Assembly: GCF_005502745.1 (NCBI RefSeq)
Contig: NZ_SCNL01000010.1
Span: 86,146 to 150,145 of the forward strand
Direction of reading: 5' to 3'
Source of the DNA: Sphingomonas sp. 3P27F8
GTDB lineage: Bacteria > Pseudomonadota > Alphaproteobacteria > Sphingomonadales > Sphingomonadaceae
Length of the DNA stretch: 64,000 nt
Below are positions 1 to 8,869 of the stretch, one piece after another. Positions within the stretch are counted from its first letter, which is position 1, and each line of letters starts with the position of its first letter. Both the position numbers and the translations under genes were made by a program. The notes under the pieces are model-generated. The model did not search any database, was not told where the DNA came from, and was given only the letters and a program-made list of their open reading frames with translations.

Positions 1-80
1 CTTGGGCTATCCACGCCTATGGGGTCACGACCCTGCTTATGATTCTGGGGTTCGTCGTGCTCACTTTCTTCTTGCGCTAA
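1..80 (+). CDS. C-terminal end of a membrane protein (partial)
   Basis: The window opens inside a gene whose reading frame ends at a TAA at 78-80. The 25 visible residues include a hydrophobic run (TTLLMILGFVVLTFFLR) that looks like a last transmembrane helix ending in a positively charged cytoplasmic tail. Such an end fits transporters and other multi-pass proteins, but family and function cannot be read from so little. Confidence 0.5.
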   Translation, partial: WAIHAYGVTTLLMILGFVVLTFFLR

Positions 81-820
81 AGTCGCGGCAGGAAAGGCCA
101 CAATCCAGCAAGTCGCCCTTGGCGTGAGGCGCCAGAAGCGAAACGCTGTCACCCATCAGTCGGCCCGCCAGCAAAAATATCAGCGCAATCCCTAACCGCG
201 CAGCCGCTTACGCACTCTTGGAGCGATCACCAGCACATGCTCCGCTGAACCCTCCACGCGGCGCCGTGTAAACTCAGCAAAGGGCCACAGCGAAGGCCCC
301 CTTTTGTTGGCCATACTCTATCCGCTTTACTTTCTCCGAAATTTACACAGACCGTGCAAAACCCACCAAACTGCGCCGCTCCGAGGATGATGGCCACTGT
401 GACAGGTGCGCGTGACGGACTGGCTGGCTGTGCGCGCAGTCGGCGCCGAACCACGCTCTGGTCGCTTGCCCCTTTTTTGCAGGGGAATAAGAAGGTGGAA
501 TCACAAATAGAGGTCGAATAGTGGCCCACCACGATCTCGAGCCCCGCGGATTTGCGCGGTTTTGCCGGTGCGCGCCCTATCCGGCTCTCACGCCAGTACG
601 AATCCAAGACGATCCTGATCGAGGATCAGGCGTCAGGCACGCAATTCATCCAGGCCCTCCGTCACGAACAGCCGCAAGGTGTAGCCGTGGCTTTCGTCAG
701 TCGATCAATGAACCTGGGTTTAGTCGATCATAAAGAAGATGCATCGACAAGCTAGGTGCTGCCGCGATCGAACCGACCTACTCCCTTAAGCGCGCACATT
801 TGCGACCCAATCGCAATAAT
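81..820. other. 740-base stretch without an intact gene
   Basis: No open frame here has a convincing ribosome binding site and protein-like composition. The only recognisable signal is a short terminase-like fragment near 594-689, entered separately. The rest looks like decayed DNA at the edge of the catabolic block. An open frame on the minus strand at 227-607 has a Cys/Arg-rich composition without domain features and was not accepted. Confidence 0.5.
594..689 (+). pseudogene. Possible remnant of a phage terminase large subunit
   Basis: In frame with 552, the translation contains ESKTILIEDQASGTQFIQAL. This resembles the conserved nuclease-domain segment of phage terminase large subunits, whose usual form is roughly VLIEDKASGTQLIQ. 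Only about 30 residues match. Upstream and downstream sequence in all frames shows no further terminase signal, so this would be a decayed prophage scrap. The match is from memory of the motif, so confidence is low. Confidence 0.35.
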
Positions 821-1417
821 TTACCAAATCCTATTGAACGTCCTAAATTTTGGACGCGGCAAGCGCTCAAAAATGCTGCTTGGATCGCCGTATCCGAGCG
901 TCAAGATGAAATTTGTCCTTATGTGCGGACTGCCTACGAAGAAAGCCTCATCGACCTTGGCATTGTCAAATCCGGACATCGGTCCCGTGTCTAAGCCGAG
1001 CGCACGAGCCGCAATGATCAAATACGCCCCCTGAAGCGTCCCGTTACGGAAGGCCGACGTTTCGCGCAAAGCAGCATCGTGTTCGAACCAACTCTTCGCA
1101 GTCTGATTATGCGGGAAAAGGCTTGGTAGATGGTTGTGAAAATGATTGTCCGTGGCTAGAATTACGGTCGCAGGTGCCGACAGTATTTTCGGCTCGTTTT
1201 GGGCGCTGACGCAGGCGGCGAGTTTGCGCTTCGCTGCATCTGACAAACACCAAACTAAGCGAGCAGGAAGCTGATTTGCTGAGGTGGGGCCCCATTTCAT
1301 CAGATCCCAGATGGCGTGGCACGTTTCTTCGTCTATCGGCTTGTTTAAATAGCCATTGTAACTTCGCGCTGTCCTGAACAGCATATCGAGCGCCGCGTCG
1401 TCCAACGGAGCGTTCAT
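821..1417 (-). CDS. RutE-like malonic semialdehyde reductase / nitroreductase family protein
   Basis: This 198-residue protein belongs to the FMN-dependent nitroreductase superfamily and closely follows RutE/HadB. It has the MKWGPTSANQLPAR stretch near the N-terminus, ETSAFRNGTLQGAYLI in the middle and GPMSGFDNAKVDEAFF near the C-terminus, at the family's usual length of about 195. RutE reduces malonic semialdehyde to 3-hydroxypropionate in pyrimidine breakdown, but relatives act on other aldehydes, enones or nitro compounds. The start at 1417 was chosen because an AGGTGG ribosome site lies 8 bases upstream and its ATG overlaps the TGA of the PQQ dehydrogenase (ATGA). No rutA or rutB is present, so the pyrimidine role is uncertain. 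Confidence 0.8.
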   Translation of the reverse strand: MNAPLDDAALDMLFRTARSYNGYLNKPIDEETCHAIWDLMKWGPTSANQLPARLVWCLSDAAKRKLAACVSAQNEPKILSAPATVILATDNHFHNHLPSLFPHNQTAKSWFEHDAALRETSAFRNGTLQGAYLIIAARALGLDTGPMSGFDNAKVDEAFFVGSPHIRTNFILTLGYGDPSSIFERLPRPKFRTFNRIW

Positions 1418-3519
1418 TTTGATGCCACCTTCGGTAACGCGAACACCCACAAGGTTCGGCTACCCGGGCTGCTCCTAATCTCCGGCGTCAGTCCGCGAAT
1501 ACCAAGATCGAATGGTGTGTTGCCGCCTGTAACGACAGCGACATACTGTCGACCCTCCGCAGCATAACTGATGGGAAATCCATTGGGGCCGTCGTCGAGC
1601 CGCGTCTTCCACAGGACGTCCCCGGTATCTTGGGCTCGCGCCCGAAACCACCGATCGCGACTACCCTCGAAGACAACCCCTCCCGACGTGGCGAGCATCG
1701 CGCTGGCGGGGGCAGCACGCATGCGGTCGACCCATTTGAACTTGTGCGATTCCAGATCGAGCGCAAGAACGCGACCGAACTTGCCGTCGGAGTCCGGCCT
1801 CGGTCGCGTTACCAGCTTGAAGTCGCCGAGAGTTTCCGAACTCTCAAGCCCGATATCCATGCACGCTTCCAGCAACGGATAGAACACTAGGCGTCGTTGC
1901 GGATCCACGGCACTCGCTAACCAGTTCCGGCCGCCCAAAGCGCTGGGGCACACCGTGCGCATTTCGCCCTTCACGGGAATAAGCTTCTGATCGGTTGTTT
2001 TCCGGCCCGTTTTAGCGTCAATCGCCGTGATCAATGATTGAACGCCGAGATCGGCAGACCACAGGTAATCGCCGGTGCGAGCGTCTAGTGCATCGACGAT
2101 GCCGATTTTCCCGGCAGTCACGATCACTTTTCGCGGCCCAGCCGGACCGGCCATCGTGATTAACGCTCTCTCGAACGACCAATCGAAATCCCAGACGTCG
2201 CCCGCCAAGTGCTGGTAATGCCAGACCAGCGCCCCGGTATCTGGGTTCAAGGCCAATGTGCTGTCGGTATAAAGTGCATCACGCGTGCTGCCGGCGGCCG
2301 CCGGGTTGAGGTTGAGCAGGGTCGTGATCTTATAGGTCTGGCCGACGCCGAAATAGACCAAGTTCAAATCGGGGTCGTAACTGCCCCCCGACCAGACCGA
2401 ACCTCCAAAGCGGCCTGCCAACGGTGCGCCGTTCCAGCTGCTGCCGCCAGAATCGCCCGGGCGCGCGATGGTGTTGAACCGCCATAGTTCGCGCCCGTCG
2501 CCGGCATCCAACCCGACGATGAAGCAACCACCAGGATTGCTTTGCCCGAAACAGCCGGACACGCCTTGGATAATCTTGCCGTTGACGGCGGTCGGAGCCC
2601 CCGTAAGGATAAATGATTGGCCGGCGGTCTTCTTTATGGCGTGATCCCACAAGAGCTTGCCAGTTCTGGCATCGAGCGCCAGCATATGGGCGTCCAACGT
2701 CGGGATATACAAATTGCCCTTGTAAAGGGTCATGCCCCGCGACTGCGTCAGCGGTATCGCCGCCTGCGCGATCGGCAGGCTGTACTCCCAAACGACGTCG
2801 CCGCTCGTGCCATCGAGCGCTTGTATCTCGCCACCCGCATTGACGAACAGGATTCCGTCCTGCGCGAGGGGCTCGAACCCGTTGGTGCCGGGTTTCAGAC
2901 TCAGCGACCATGCTACGCCGAGCTTTGCCACGTTGCCCTTGTCGATCTGCGACAGCGGCGTGAACCCGTTGAGGGATCGGGACCGGCGCCATGTCGGCCA
3001 GTCCGCATCGGCTGGGCGGCTCAACATGTCATCCGACACTGGACGCAGCCTGGCCGCCAAGGCGCGCATGCGCTCGTCGTGCGCCTTGACGAAGGGGTCA
3101 TCGACAAGGCCGCTTACCGAGAGCGCGCGCCCTTCCGGCTTGGTGGCTGCCGTTTCGCCTGCGGCCACGGCTTTATCCGGCCCCGACGCGCTCGCCAGCC
3201 CGTTGGCCGATCGCAGCAGGCGCGCGAGCGCGGTATAGGTTGCCGGCGAGAGCTTTCCCGGATTGGCGGGCGGCATCGACTTGCGGATATAGTCGGCCAG
3301 CGCGTCCACAGGCTTTTTGCCCCATTTCGCGACGAAGGCCGATCCCTTCAGCGGCGGCGCGAAGCGACCCCCCATGCTGTCGCCGTGGCAGGCCGCGCAA
3401 TTGTCGGCATAGGCCTTTCTGCCGACATCGACCGCTGGAGTCGGTGTGCTCGCCCCCTTCCCACCGCTGGCCAGTGCGACGACAAAGACGGCGACGGATA
3501 GAATTCCCAAATATCTCAT
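1414..3519 (-). CDS. PQQ-dependent dehydrogenase with N-terminal cytochrome c domain
   Basis: This 701-residue periplasmic quinohaemoprotein probably oxidises an alcohol or aldehyde and passes electrons from PQQ to haem c. It begins with a signal peptide (residues 1-22), followed by a cytochrome c domain with the haem motif CAACH at 41-45 and a long eight-bladed PQQ propeller containing GDVWDFDW. The cytochrome at the N-terminus is less usual than the C-terminal arrangement of type II alcohol dehydrogenases. The start at 3519 has a GAGGGCGG ribosome site and immediately precedes the signal peptide. A longer frame to 3642 was not used. It forms a two-gene operon with the RutE-like gene and is divergent from the MFS gene across a 277-base gap. 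Confidence 0.88.
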   Translation of the reverse strand: MRYLGILSVAVFVVALASGGKGASTPTPAVDVGRKAYADNCAACHGDSMGGRFAPPLKGSAFVAKWGKKPVDALADYIRKSMPPANPGKLSPATYTALARLLRSANGLASASGPDKAVAAGETAATKPEGRALSVSGLVDDPFVKAHDERMRALAARLRPVSDDMLSRPADADWPTWRRSRSLNGFTPLSQIDKGNVAKLGVAWSLSLKPGTNGFEPLAQDGILFVNAGGEIQALDGTSGDVVWEYSLPIAQAAIPLTQSRGMTLYKGNLYIPTLDAHMLALDARTGKLLWDHAIKKTAGQSFILTGAPTAVNGKIIQGVSGCFGQSNPGGCFIVGLDAGDGRELWRFNTIARPGDSGGSSWNGAPLAGRFGGSVWSGGSYDPDLNLVYFGVGQTYKITTLLNLNPAAAGSTRDALYTDSTLALNPDTGALVWHYQHLAGDVWDFDWSFERALITMAGPAGPRKVIVTAGKIGIVDALDARTGDYLWSADLGVQSLITAIDAKTGRKTTDQKLIPVKGEMRTVCPSALGGRNWLASAVDPQRRLVFYPLLEACMDIGLESSETLGDFKLVTRPRPDSDGKFGRVLALDLESHKFKWVDRMRAAPASAMLATSGGVVFEGSRDRWFRARAQDTGDVLWKTRLDDGPNGFPISYAAEGRQYVAVVTGGNTPFDLGIRGLTPEIRSSPGSRTLWVFALPKVASK

Positions 3520-3796
3520 GCCGCCGCCCTCTCGCGCTGTTCGTTCGACCACGGCATCGTGGCCGTTTCCGCATTCTTGTCCTCGAGCGTAGATAGCCGG
3601 GCATGTCCGACCAACGCGAAAATTCGCGATGGTTGATCGCACAAATGGCGATCCAGAACGGACATCGGTGCGCCGCGGCCATCATGCTTCCCTGCCATCG
3701 GCGTTCGCGAATTTGATCGTGGCCCGCGATATCACGCGATGTCACGCTGCTTTCCGGAGAACCCGCGTCACGACGGGGCCAGTTGCGGAGGATGCG

Positions 3797-5119
3797 ATGG
3801 AACGAGCGAAGCAAGCAGCGATGACCGTCGAGTTCCGGCAGAATTGGCGGCCGCTGTTGGGCTGCGCGATCGGTCTCGCGTTCGGCGCCTCCATCCTATT
3901 GTATATCAACGGCGCATTCGTCACGGCCTTTCAAAAGGATTTCGGCTGGTCGCGCAGCCAAATGGCGACCGTCAGTTTGATCAACGTGCTGACGGTCATC
4001 CCCTTCTCTCCGGTCGCAGGTGCGATCGTCGATCGGTTCGGCGTCAGGAGAATCGCCGTCATCGGCCTGCTGGGTCTGGCGCTGGGGTTTTTCCTGCAGT
4101 CGAGGATGTCGGGCTATTTTCCCGAATATATCGCCATCAATATACTGATGTGCACTACGGGCCTGTTTTCAACCAGCCTGTGCTTCTCGCGGCTCATCAA
4201 CGAGCGGTTCGACGCGGCCCGGGGGATGGCCCTGGGCGCCGCGGCGATGGGATCGGGACTGATGGGCGCGGTGGCGCCCCCGGTCCTGGCGCACGTCATC
4301 GGCAGCCACGGATGGCGAGCCGCCCTTGTCTATATGGCGCTCGTGGTGCTCGCCGCCATTCCAGTCGTATGGCTTCTGCTGGGCCAAGACCGCCGAACCG
4401 CGAAGGACTCAGCGGCGACGCCCGTCGCCGGCGACGTTCCGGTTTCCGTAGTCGCCATGTTCCGCGACACTCGTTTTGTCAGGCTGTCACTGATTTTCTT
4501 CTTCATGGCGCTCGGCGTTACCGGCTTCACCTTTCACCTCATCCCGATGCTGACCGACGGCGGAATGTCTCCGGTCGGCGCGGCAAGTGTTCAAGGCATC
4601 TTCGGTCTGGCCATGATCAGCGGCCGGATCGTCTTAGGGTCGACTGTCGACACCTTCTTCGCGCCACGTATCGCGGCCTGCATCGTGCTCGTCACCGTCG
4701 CTGGCATCGCATCGTTCAGCGTCGTCGGCATGCCTGCCGCCCCCTTTTTCGCGTTCGCCATCGGATTCTCGATGGGCGTCGAGGGCGACCTGATCGGCTA
4801 TCTCAACGCCCGCTATTTCGGCCTGCATGGCTATGCAAAGCGCTATGGCGTCCTGTTCAGCGTCTATCTGTTGGCCAACGGGTTGAGCCCGGTGCTCATC
4901 GCATTGGGCGCGGAGCAACTCGGCGGCTATCGTCCCACGCTTTGGCTGTGCGCGGCGGCCACCTTCATTCCGGTCATCCTGCTGCTGACGGCACCGCCCT
5001 TCGATGCGTCTCGCCAGACCGGCCAACGCCGCTTGGGCTGGCCGTTGCGCCGCGGACCCGCGCCCATTTCGTTTGCCGAACCGATTGACGATCAGCCTCG
5101 CGCGACGCAACGTTCGTGA
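3797..5119 (+). CDS. MFS transporter
   Basis: This 440-residue inner-membrane protein has about 12 hydrophobic segments. It carries a major facilitator loop 2-3 signature in the form GAIVDRFGVRRIAVIG and resembles the oxalate/formate-antiporter-like and monocarboxylate-like MFS branches. The start at 3797 follows a strong GGAGG at a 7-base spacing. An in-frame extension to 3629 lacks these signals. It lies 25 bases ahead of the SDR gene and so is probably co-transcribed with it. It probably moves the organic acid or substrate handled by the neighbouring dehydrogenases, but the substrate is not readable from sequence. Confidence 0.87.
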   Translation: MERAKQAAMTVEFRQNWRPLLGCAIGLAFGASILLYINGAFVTAFQKDFGWSRSQMATVSLINVLTVIPFSPVAGAIVDRFGVRRIAVIGLLGLALGFFLQSRMSGYFPEYIAINILMCTTGLFSTSLCFSRLINERFDAARGMALGAAAMGSGLMGAVAPPVLAHVIGSHGWRAALVYMALVVLAAIPVVWLLLGQDRRTAKDSAATPVAGDVPVSVVAMFRDTRFVRLSLIFFFMALGVTGFTFHLIPMLTDGGMSPVGAASVQGIFGLAMISGRIVLGSTVDTFFAPRIAACIVLVTVAGIASFSVVGMPAAPFFAFAIGFSMGVEGDLIGYLNARYFGLHGYAKRYGVLFSVYLLANGLSPVLIALGAEQLGGYRPTLWLCAAATFIPVILLLTAPPFDASRQTGQRRLGWPLRRGPAPISFAEPIDDQPRATQRS

Positions 5120-5144
5120 CATCCGCACAGAGGAATTGAGCAAC

Positions 5145-5933
5145 ATGGACACGAGCAAGTTCTTCAGCCTTGGAGGGCGCGTCGCGCTGATCACCGGCGG
5201 GTCGCGCGGGATCGGCAAGATGATCGCGGCGGGGTACATCGCGCAAGGGGCCAAGGTGTACATCTCGTCGCGCAAGGCACCGGCATGCGAGGAGACCGCG
5301 GCGGAACTCGGGCCGAACTGCATCCCGATCCCGATGGACGTGTCCACGGTCGATGGCTGCAAGGCGCTGGCTGCCAAAATGGCGGAACATGAGGATCACC
5401 TCGACATCCTGGTCAACAACGCCGGTGCCGCCTGGGGCGTGCCGTTCGAGGAATTCCCGGAAAGCGGCTGGGACAAGGTGATGGACCTTAACGTCAAGTC
5501 GCCGTTCTTCCTCACGCAAGCGCTGCACGGCATGCTGAAGGCGAAGGCGAGCCATGACCGGCCGTCGAAGGTCATCAACATCACGTCGATCGACGGGCTG
5601 CGGCTCAACCCGTGGGAAACCTACAGCTATCACGCCTCCAAATCGGCGCTGATCTACCTGACCAAGCGAATGGCGGCGCGACTGATCCAGGACGGCATTA
5701 TCGTCACCTCGCTTGCTCCTGGCGCGTTCGCCAGCGAGATGAACAAGGCCGCGCGCGACCATGGCGACGAGGTCGCGCGGCGCATCCCGATGCGCCGGAT
5801 CGGCACCGACGAGGACATGGCGGGCGCCGCGATCTTCCTCGCGAGCCGCGCGTCGGACTATGTCGTAGGCGACACGCTGGTGGTCGACGGCGGACTGGTC
5901 AACGCTGCGCTTGGAACATCGGTCGACGCTTAG
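5145..5933 (+). CDS. Short-chain dehydrogenase/reductase (SDR family)
   Basis: This 262-residue classical SDR has the cofactor motif TGGSRGIG at 17-24, the NNAG motif at 91-94 and the catalytic Ser148, Tyr162 and Lys166 (YHASK). The C-terminal VDGGL typical of 3-oxoacyl-ACP reductase and gluconate 5-dehydrogenase-like members is present. It would oxidise a secondary alcohol or reduce a ketone with NAD(P)(H). The start at 5145 has AGAGGA upstream. It is paired with the MFS gene. Its last 35 bases overlap the 3' end of cofC on the other strand, so the two operons converge without an intergenic terminator. Confidence 0.9.
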   Translation: MDTSKFFSLGGRVALITGGSRGIGKMIAAGYIAQGAKVYISSRKAPACEETAAELGPNCIPIPMDVSTVDGCKALAAKMAEHEDHLDILVNNAGAAWGVPFEEFPESGWDKVMDLNVKSPFFLTQALHGMLKAKASHDRPSKVINITSIDGLRLNPWETYSYHASKSALIYLTKRMAARLIQDGIIVTSLAPGAFASEMNKAARDHGDEVARRIPMRRIGTDEDMAGAAIFLASRASDYVVGDTLVVDGGLVNAALGTSVDA

Positions 5934-6516
5934 GCGAAGACCACTCCTCCGCCACGCGCATCGCGCCGATCCTCGAATAAATTTCGTAATCGTCGGGCGT
6001 ATCGACATCCATCGCCAAACCGCGCCGGTTGACGACGCGCGCGCCAGGACCGGCAGCCGTCAAATGACGCCCGAAGCTGTTGGCGCCGAAGCCGAAGTTA
6101 AATCCGCCGGACATGGCAAGCGCGATCGCATTGGTCCCGGTTCGATGCCGGTCAGGCGCAATGGCGATGCCACTCGCCGCGGCGGCGAACAGCGCCGCCA
6201 AATCGTCGACCGACATAAGCGGCAGGTCGGCGTGGACGACGAGCATCGGCGCGGGCACGATCGTCGTCGCCAGTGCATTGAGTTCGACGTTCAGGCCTTG
6301 CCCCGCGTCATGTCGAAAGCCGTCGGTCCATCCGTCTGGCTGAACGTCGGATAACAGGATGATTTCCGCGATCTCACGGCACGACTGCAGGACGCGATGC
6401 ACATGAGCGAACATCGCGTCGGTAAGTTGGCGGCGCTCATCGACCCGCAGGTGTTCGGCCAACCGCGTCTTGCGCTCGCCATGCCCCTTCAGCGGGATGA
6501 CCGCCGTCCACGTCAT
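5899..6516 (-). CDS. cofC: CofC-type guanylyltransferase for coenzyme F420 synthesis
   Basis: This 205-residue nucleotidyltransferase activates a phospho-acid (2-phospholactate, phosphoenolpyruvate or 3-phosphoglycerate) with GTP to make the donor for F420 assembly. The family signature AVIPLKGHGERKTRLAEHL is at residues 5-23, and VVHADLPL supplies the metal-binding aspartate. The C-terminal VDTPDDYE is typical. The ATG at 6516 overlaps the cofD stop as ATGA. It is the last gene of the F420 operon. Which phospho-acid it uses cannot be told by eye, since the specificity residues need alignment with characterised archaeal, mycobacterial and Paraburkholderia enzymes. Confidence 0.9.
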   Translation of the reverse strand: MTWTAVIPLKGHGERKTRLAEHLRVDERRQLTDAMFAHVHRVLQSCREIAEIILLSDVQPDGWTDGFRHDAGQGLNVELNALATTIVPAPMLVVHADLPLMSVDDLAALFAAAASGIAIAPDRHRTGTNAIALAMSGGFNFGFGANSFGRHLTAAGPGARVVNRRGLAMDVDTPDDYEIYSRIGAMRVAEEWSSPKRRPMFQAQR

Positions 6517-7448
6517 CCGCGCACCTGATCGGCGAGCGCCAACGCTTCGGACGCCACGCGCGACCGGTCGGCGAGCGTGACCATCAACGTGTCCGCCGAA
6601 CGGGTCGGTACGGCCAAGGTAACGGCGTCGTCCTGCTCGTCGATCAGCAGGCCATCGATCATACCGGCGTAATGTTCGGCTATACTCGCCGGCGTCGCCG
6701 CTATTCCGAGCTCTGCCATCAGCTTCGCCGTGGGCCCCTTCACGGCCTGCCCGGCGATAATCGGCGAGACGGCAATGACGGGCGCGGTCGCTGCGCGCAA
6801 AGCGACGCGGATGCCCGGTACGGCAAGGATCGGGTCGATGCTGAGATACGGGTTGGACGGCGCAACGATGATTGCACGAACATCCGGATCGCCGATCGCA
6901 TCGAGCACTGCCGGCGTGGGTGCTGCATCTGCCGCGCCCTGAAACGTGACGGCGCTGACGACAGGCTCGCACCGCCGCTGCACGAAATAGTTCTGGAAAG
7001 GCAGTTCGCCTTCGTCGGTCTGCAGATGGGTCGAGACACGATCATCGCTCATCGGCAGAATACCGACGTCCACGCCCCATGCGCGCGCGAAGTCGGCGGT
7101 GATCCGCGACAAACTGTCGCCCTGTGCCAAACGGGCGGTGCGCAGGACATGTAGCGCCAGGTCGCCATCGCCCAGCTGGAACCAGTCTTCGCCCCCAAGC
7201 GACCGGACGGCATGCATGAACGCCCACGTCTCGCCCTCGCGTCCCCAGCCTTGTTCGCGATTAGCCTTGCCCGCCAGCGTGTAGAGCAACGTGTCGATGT
7301 CCGGCGACACGGCAAGACCCAGATGCCGAAAGTCGTCGCCCGTATTCACGATCGCCGTGATCGCCGCGGGTGGCATGACTTGTGTCAAGCCCAGAACGAG
7401 CTTGGCGCCCCCTACCCCGCCCGTCAAAACGACGACTTGTTCGCTCAT
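6513..7448 (-). CDS. cofD: CofD-type phospholactate (or phosphoenolpyruvate) transferase
   Basis: This 311-residue protein transfers the phospho-acid moiety from the GDP-activated donor to the deazaflavin FO, giving F420-0 or its dehydro form. The glycine-rich LTGGVGGAKLVLGL at the N-terminus, NTGDDFRHLGL, the APSNPYLSIDPIL segment and the SPIIAGQAVKGP segment are all hallmark CofD/FbiA sequences. Length matches the family (about 310-330). The start at 7448 overlaps the cofE stop (ATGA) and its own stop overlaps the cofC start, so translation of the three genes is likely coupled. Confidence 0.94.
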   Translation of the reverse strand: MSEQVVVLTGGVGGAKLVLGLTQVMPPAAITAIVNTGDDFRHLGLAVSPDIDTLLYTLAGKANREQGWGREGETWAFMHAVRSLGGEDWFQLGDGDLALHVLRTARLAQGDSLSRITADFARAWGVDVGILPMSDDRVSTHLQTDEGELPFQNYFVQRRCEPVVSAVTFQGAADAAPTPAVLDAIGDPDVRAIIVAPSNPYLSIDPILAVPGIRVALRAATAPVIAVSPIIAGQAVKGPTAKLMAELGIAATPASIAEHYAGMIDGLLIDEQDDAVTLAVPTRSADTLMVTLADRSRVASEALALADQVRG

Positions 7449-8194
7449 CGGAACAAATCCTCTTCGATCGGCCGTACCAGTGCCGACGCCGGCGACGATC
7501 GACCCGGCGGAGGCAGTCCCCGGACAAGAGCGGCCGGAATGCCTTCGGCCCCCTCGCCCGTTGCCAGCCCTGCCGCAGTTGCGATCATGTCGCCCATTGC
7601 GATCTGGGTCACTTCCAGAAGGCGACCGTCGCGATCGTGCTCGCCGCGCTTGTCGACCAACGACGGCAAGCCGCTGACGCCGATCGCGACGCATACGACG
7701 CCGTGTCGCCACGGCCGTCCGAAGCTGTCCGAGATCACAATGGCGGGCTGTCGAGCGAACCGCGTGGCGAGCTCCCCCCGCAGGCGATCGGCCGACTCAT
7801 CCGCGTCCTCGGGCAACAGCAACACCCGATCGGCGCTGCCGCTCCCCAGATTGGACCGGTCGATGCCCGCGTTCGCCATCACGTACCCCTTGCGATGGCG
7901 CGTTATCAGGACATGCGGCGCCGCACGCACGACGGCCGTTGATTCGGCCAGCACCGTCTCGACCAGGCGGGCGTCTTTGCGGGTGATGTCGGCGATCCGC
8001 AGCGCCTCCGGGCCCGGCGTGACGGCAGCCAAGTCGACAAACCGCCCCTCCGCCTTGGAAACGATCTTTTGCGTGACGACCAACACGTCGCCAGGTCGAT
8101 CGTCGAACGCCGCGAGCGCCGCGTCCAACATGGCGGCTAGATCGTCCCCCGAATGGACTTCGCCGATCGACGCCAATGGATGTATCTCGATCAT
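7445..8194 (-). CDS. cofE: CofE-type F420-0:L-glutamate ligase
   Basis: This 249-residue GTP-dependent ligase adds the gamma-linked glutamate tail to F420-0. Recognisable segments are DVLVVTQKIVSKAEGR, RVLLLPEDADESADRL and VISDSFGRPWRHGVVCVAIGV. The length is that of single-domain CofE. Actinobacterial FbiB carries an extra C-terminal FMN nitroreductase-like domain that reduces dehydro-F420-0, and that domain is absent here. It lies 14 bases downstream of npdG and overlaps cofD. Confidence 0.92.
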   Translation of the reverse strand: MIEIHPLASIGEVHSGDDLAAMLDAALAAFDDRPGDVLVVTQKIVSKAEGRFVDLAAVTPGPEALRIADITRKDARLVETVLAESTAVVRAAPHVLITRHRKGYVMANAGIDRSNLGSGSADRVLLLPEDADESADRLRGELATRFARQPAIVISDSFGRPWRHGVVCVAIGVSGLPSLVDKRGEHDRDGRLLEVTQIAMGDMIATAAGLATGEGAEGIPAALVRGLPPPGRSSPASALVRPIEEDLFR

Positions 8195-8208
8195 ATAGCG
8201 CGACGGTG

Positions 8209-8868
8209 TCAGCTGCCGGGAGCGATCAGGTTGCCGGTGATCCTGATCCCTGCCCCATCCACGCTATAGGTCTTGTTCATGAAGATCAGCACCGACGTCA
8301 GCGCTTCCGCGGCGGCGGAATTGGCCAGGGCTCCGCCATGCAAGCCGCGCAGGCCGACGGCATCGGCAAGCTCGACCACCACGGCACGCGCGTCCTTATC
8401 GTCACCGAAGACCAGGACATCGCAATCGACGATTTGATCGGTGATGAGCTTATGAGCGGCAACGCTGTGGAACGCCGATACCAGGGTCACATCCTCGCCC
8501 AGGAAGGATTGTGCCCGGACCGCGGCGCTGCCTTCTGTGGGCAATTGCACGCGCATGACCTTGGGCGGCACCAGCGGAACCGTGGTGTCGACAACGATCT
8601 TGCGGGAACAGAATGGTGCGATATCCGCCAGGGTCGCCTCTTGCGCACCGAACGGCACAGCGACGATAATCACGTCCGCCGCCGACGCGGCGTCGGCGTT
8701 GTTCAGGCCGGTCAGCCCGAACCCCAGCTCGCGCGCAGTCTGTTCGGCACTCTCCGCCGATCGCGAACCGATGATGACTCGTCGTCCCGACTTGGCCAGC
8801 CGCCGCGCCAGGGCCGCGCCGAGCTTGCCGGTACCGCCGATGACGGCGATCGTCGCATTATCGTTCAT
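8209..8868 (-). CDS. npdG: NADPH-dependent F420 reductase
   Basis: This 219-residue oxidoreductase exchanges hydride between NADP(H) and F420, supplying reduced F420H2 to user enzymes. The Rossmann start IAVIGGTGKLGAALARRLAKSG with the NADP-recognising IGSRS after strand 2 is typical of the FNO family. AEALTSVLIFMNKTY near the end also fits. The ATG at 8868 lies one base after the fbiC stop. A longer frame to 9027 runs inside fbiC and was not used. Its presence in the operon means the cell can both make and reduce F420. Confidence 0.9.
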   Translation of the reverse strand: MNDNATIAVIGGTGKLGAALARRLAKSGRRVIIGSRSAESAEQTARELGFGLTGLNNADAASAADVIIVAVPFGAQEATLADIAPFCSRKIVVDTTVPLVPPKVMRVQLPTEGSAAVRAQSFLGEDVTLVSAFHSVAAHKLITDQIVDCDVLVFGDDKDARAVVVELADAVGLRGLHGGALANSAAAEALTSVLIFMNKTYSVDGAGIRITGNLIAPGS

Positions 8869-8869
8869 G

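Noticed and set aside
2617..3501. A 294-codon plus-strand frame across the PQQ dehydrogenase
   Set aside because: Composition is that of a shadow frame, while the minus strand encodes signal peptide, haem motif and propeller.
3739..5088. A 449-codon open frame on the plus strand, shifted against the MFS gene
   Set aside because: The MFS frame has clear membrane helices and a strong ribosome site. The other frame is Arg-rich and random.
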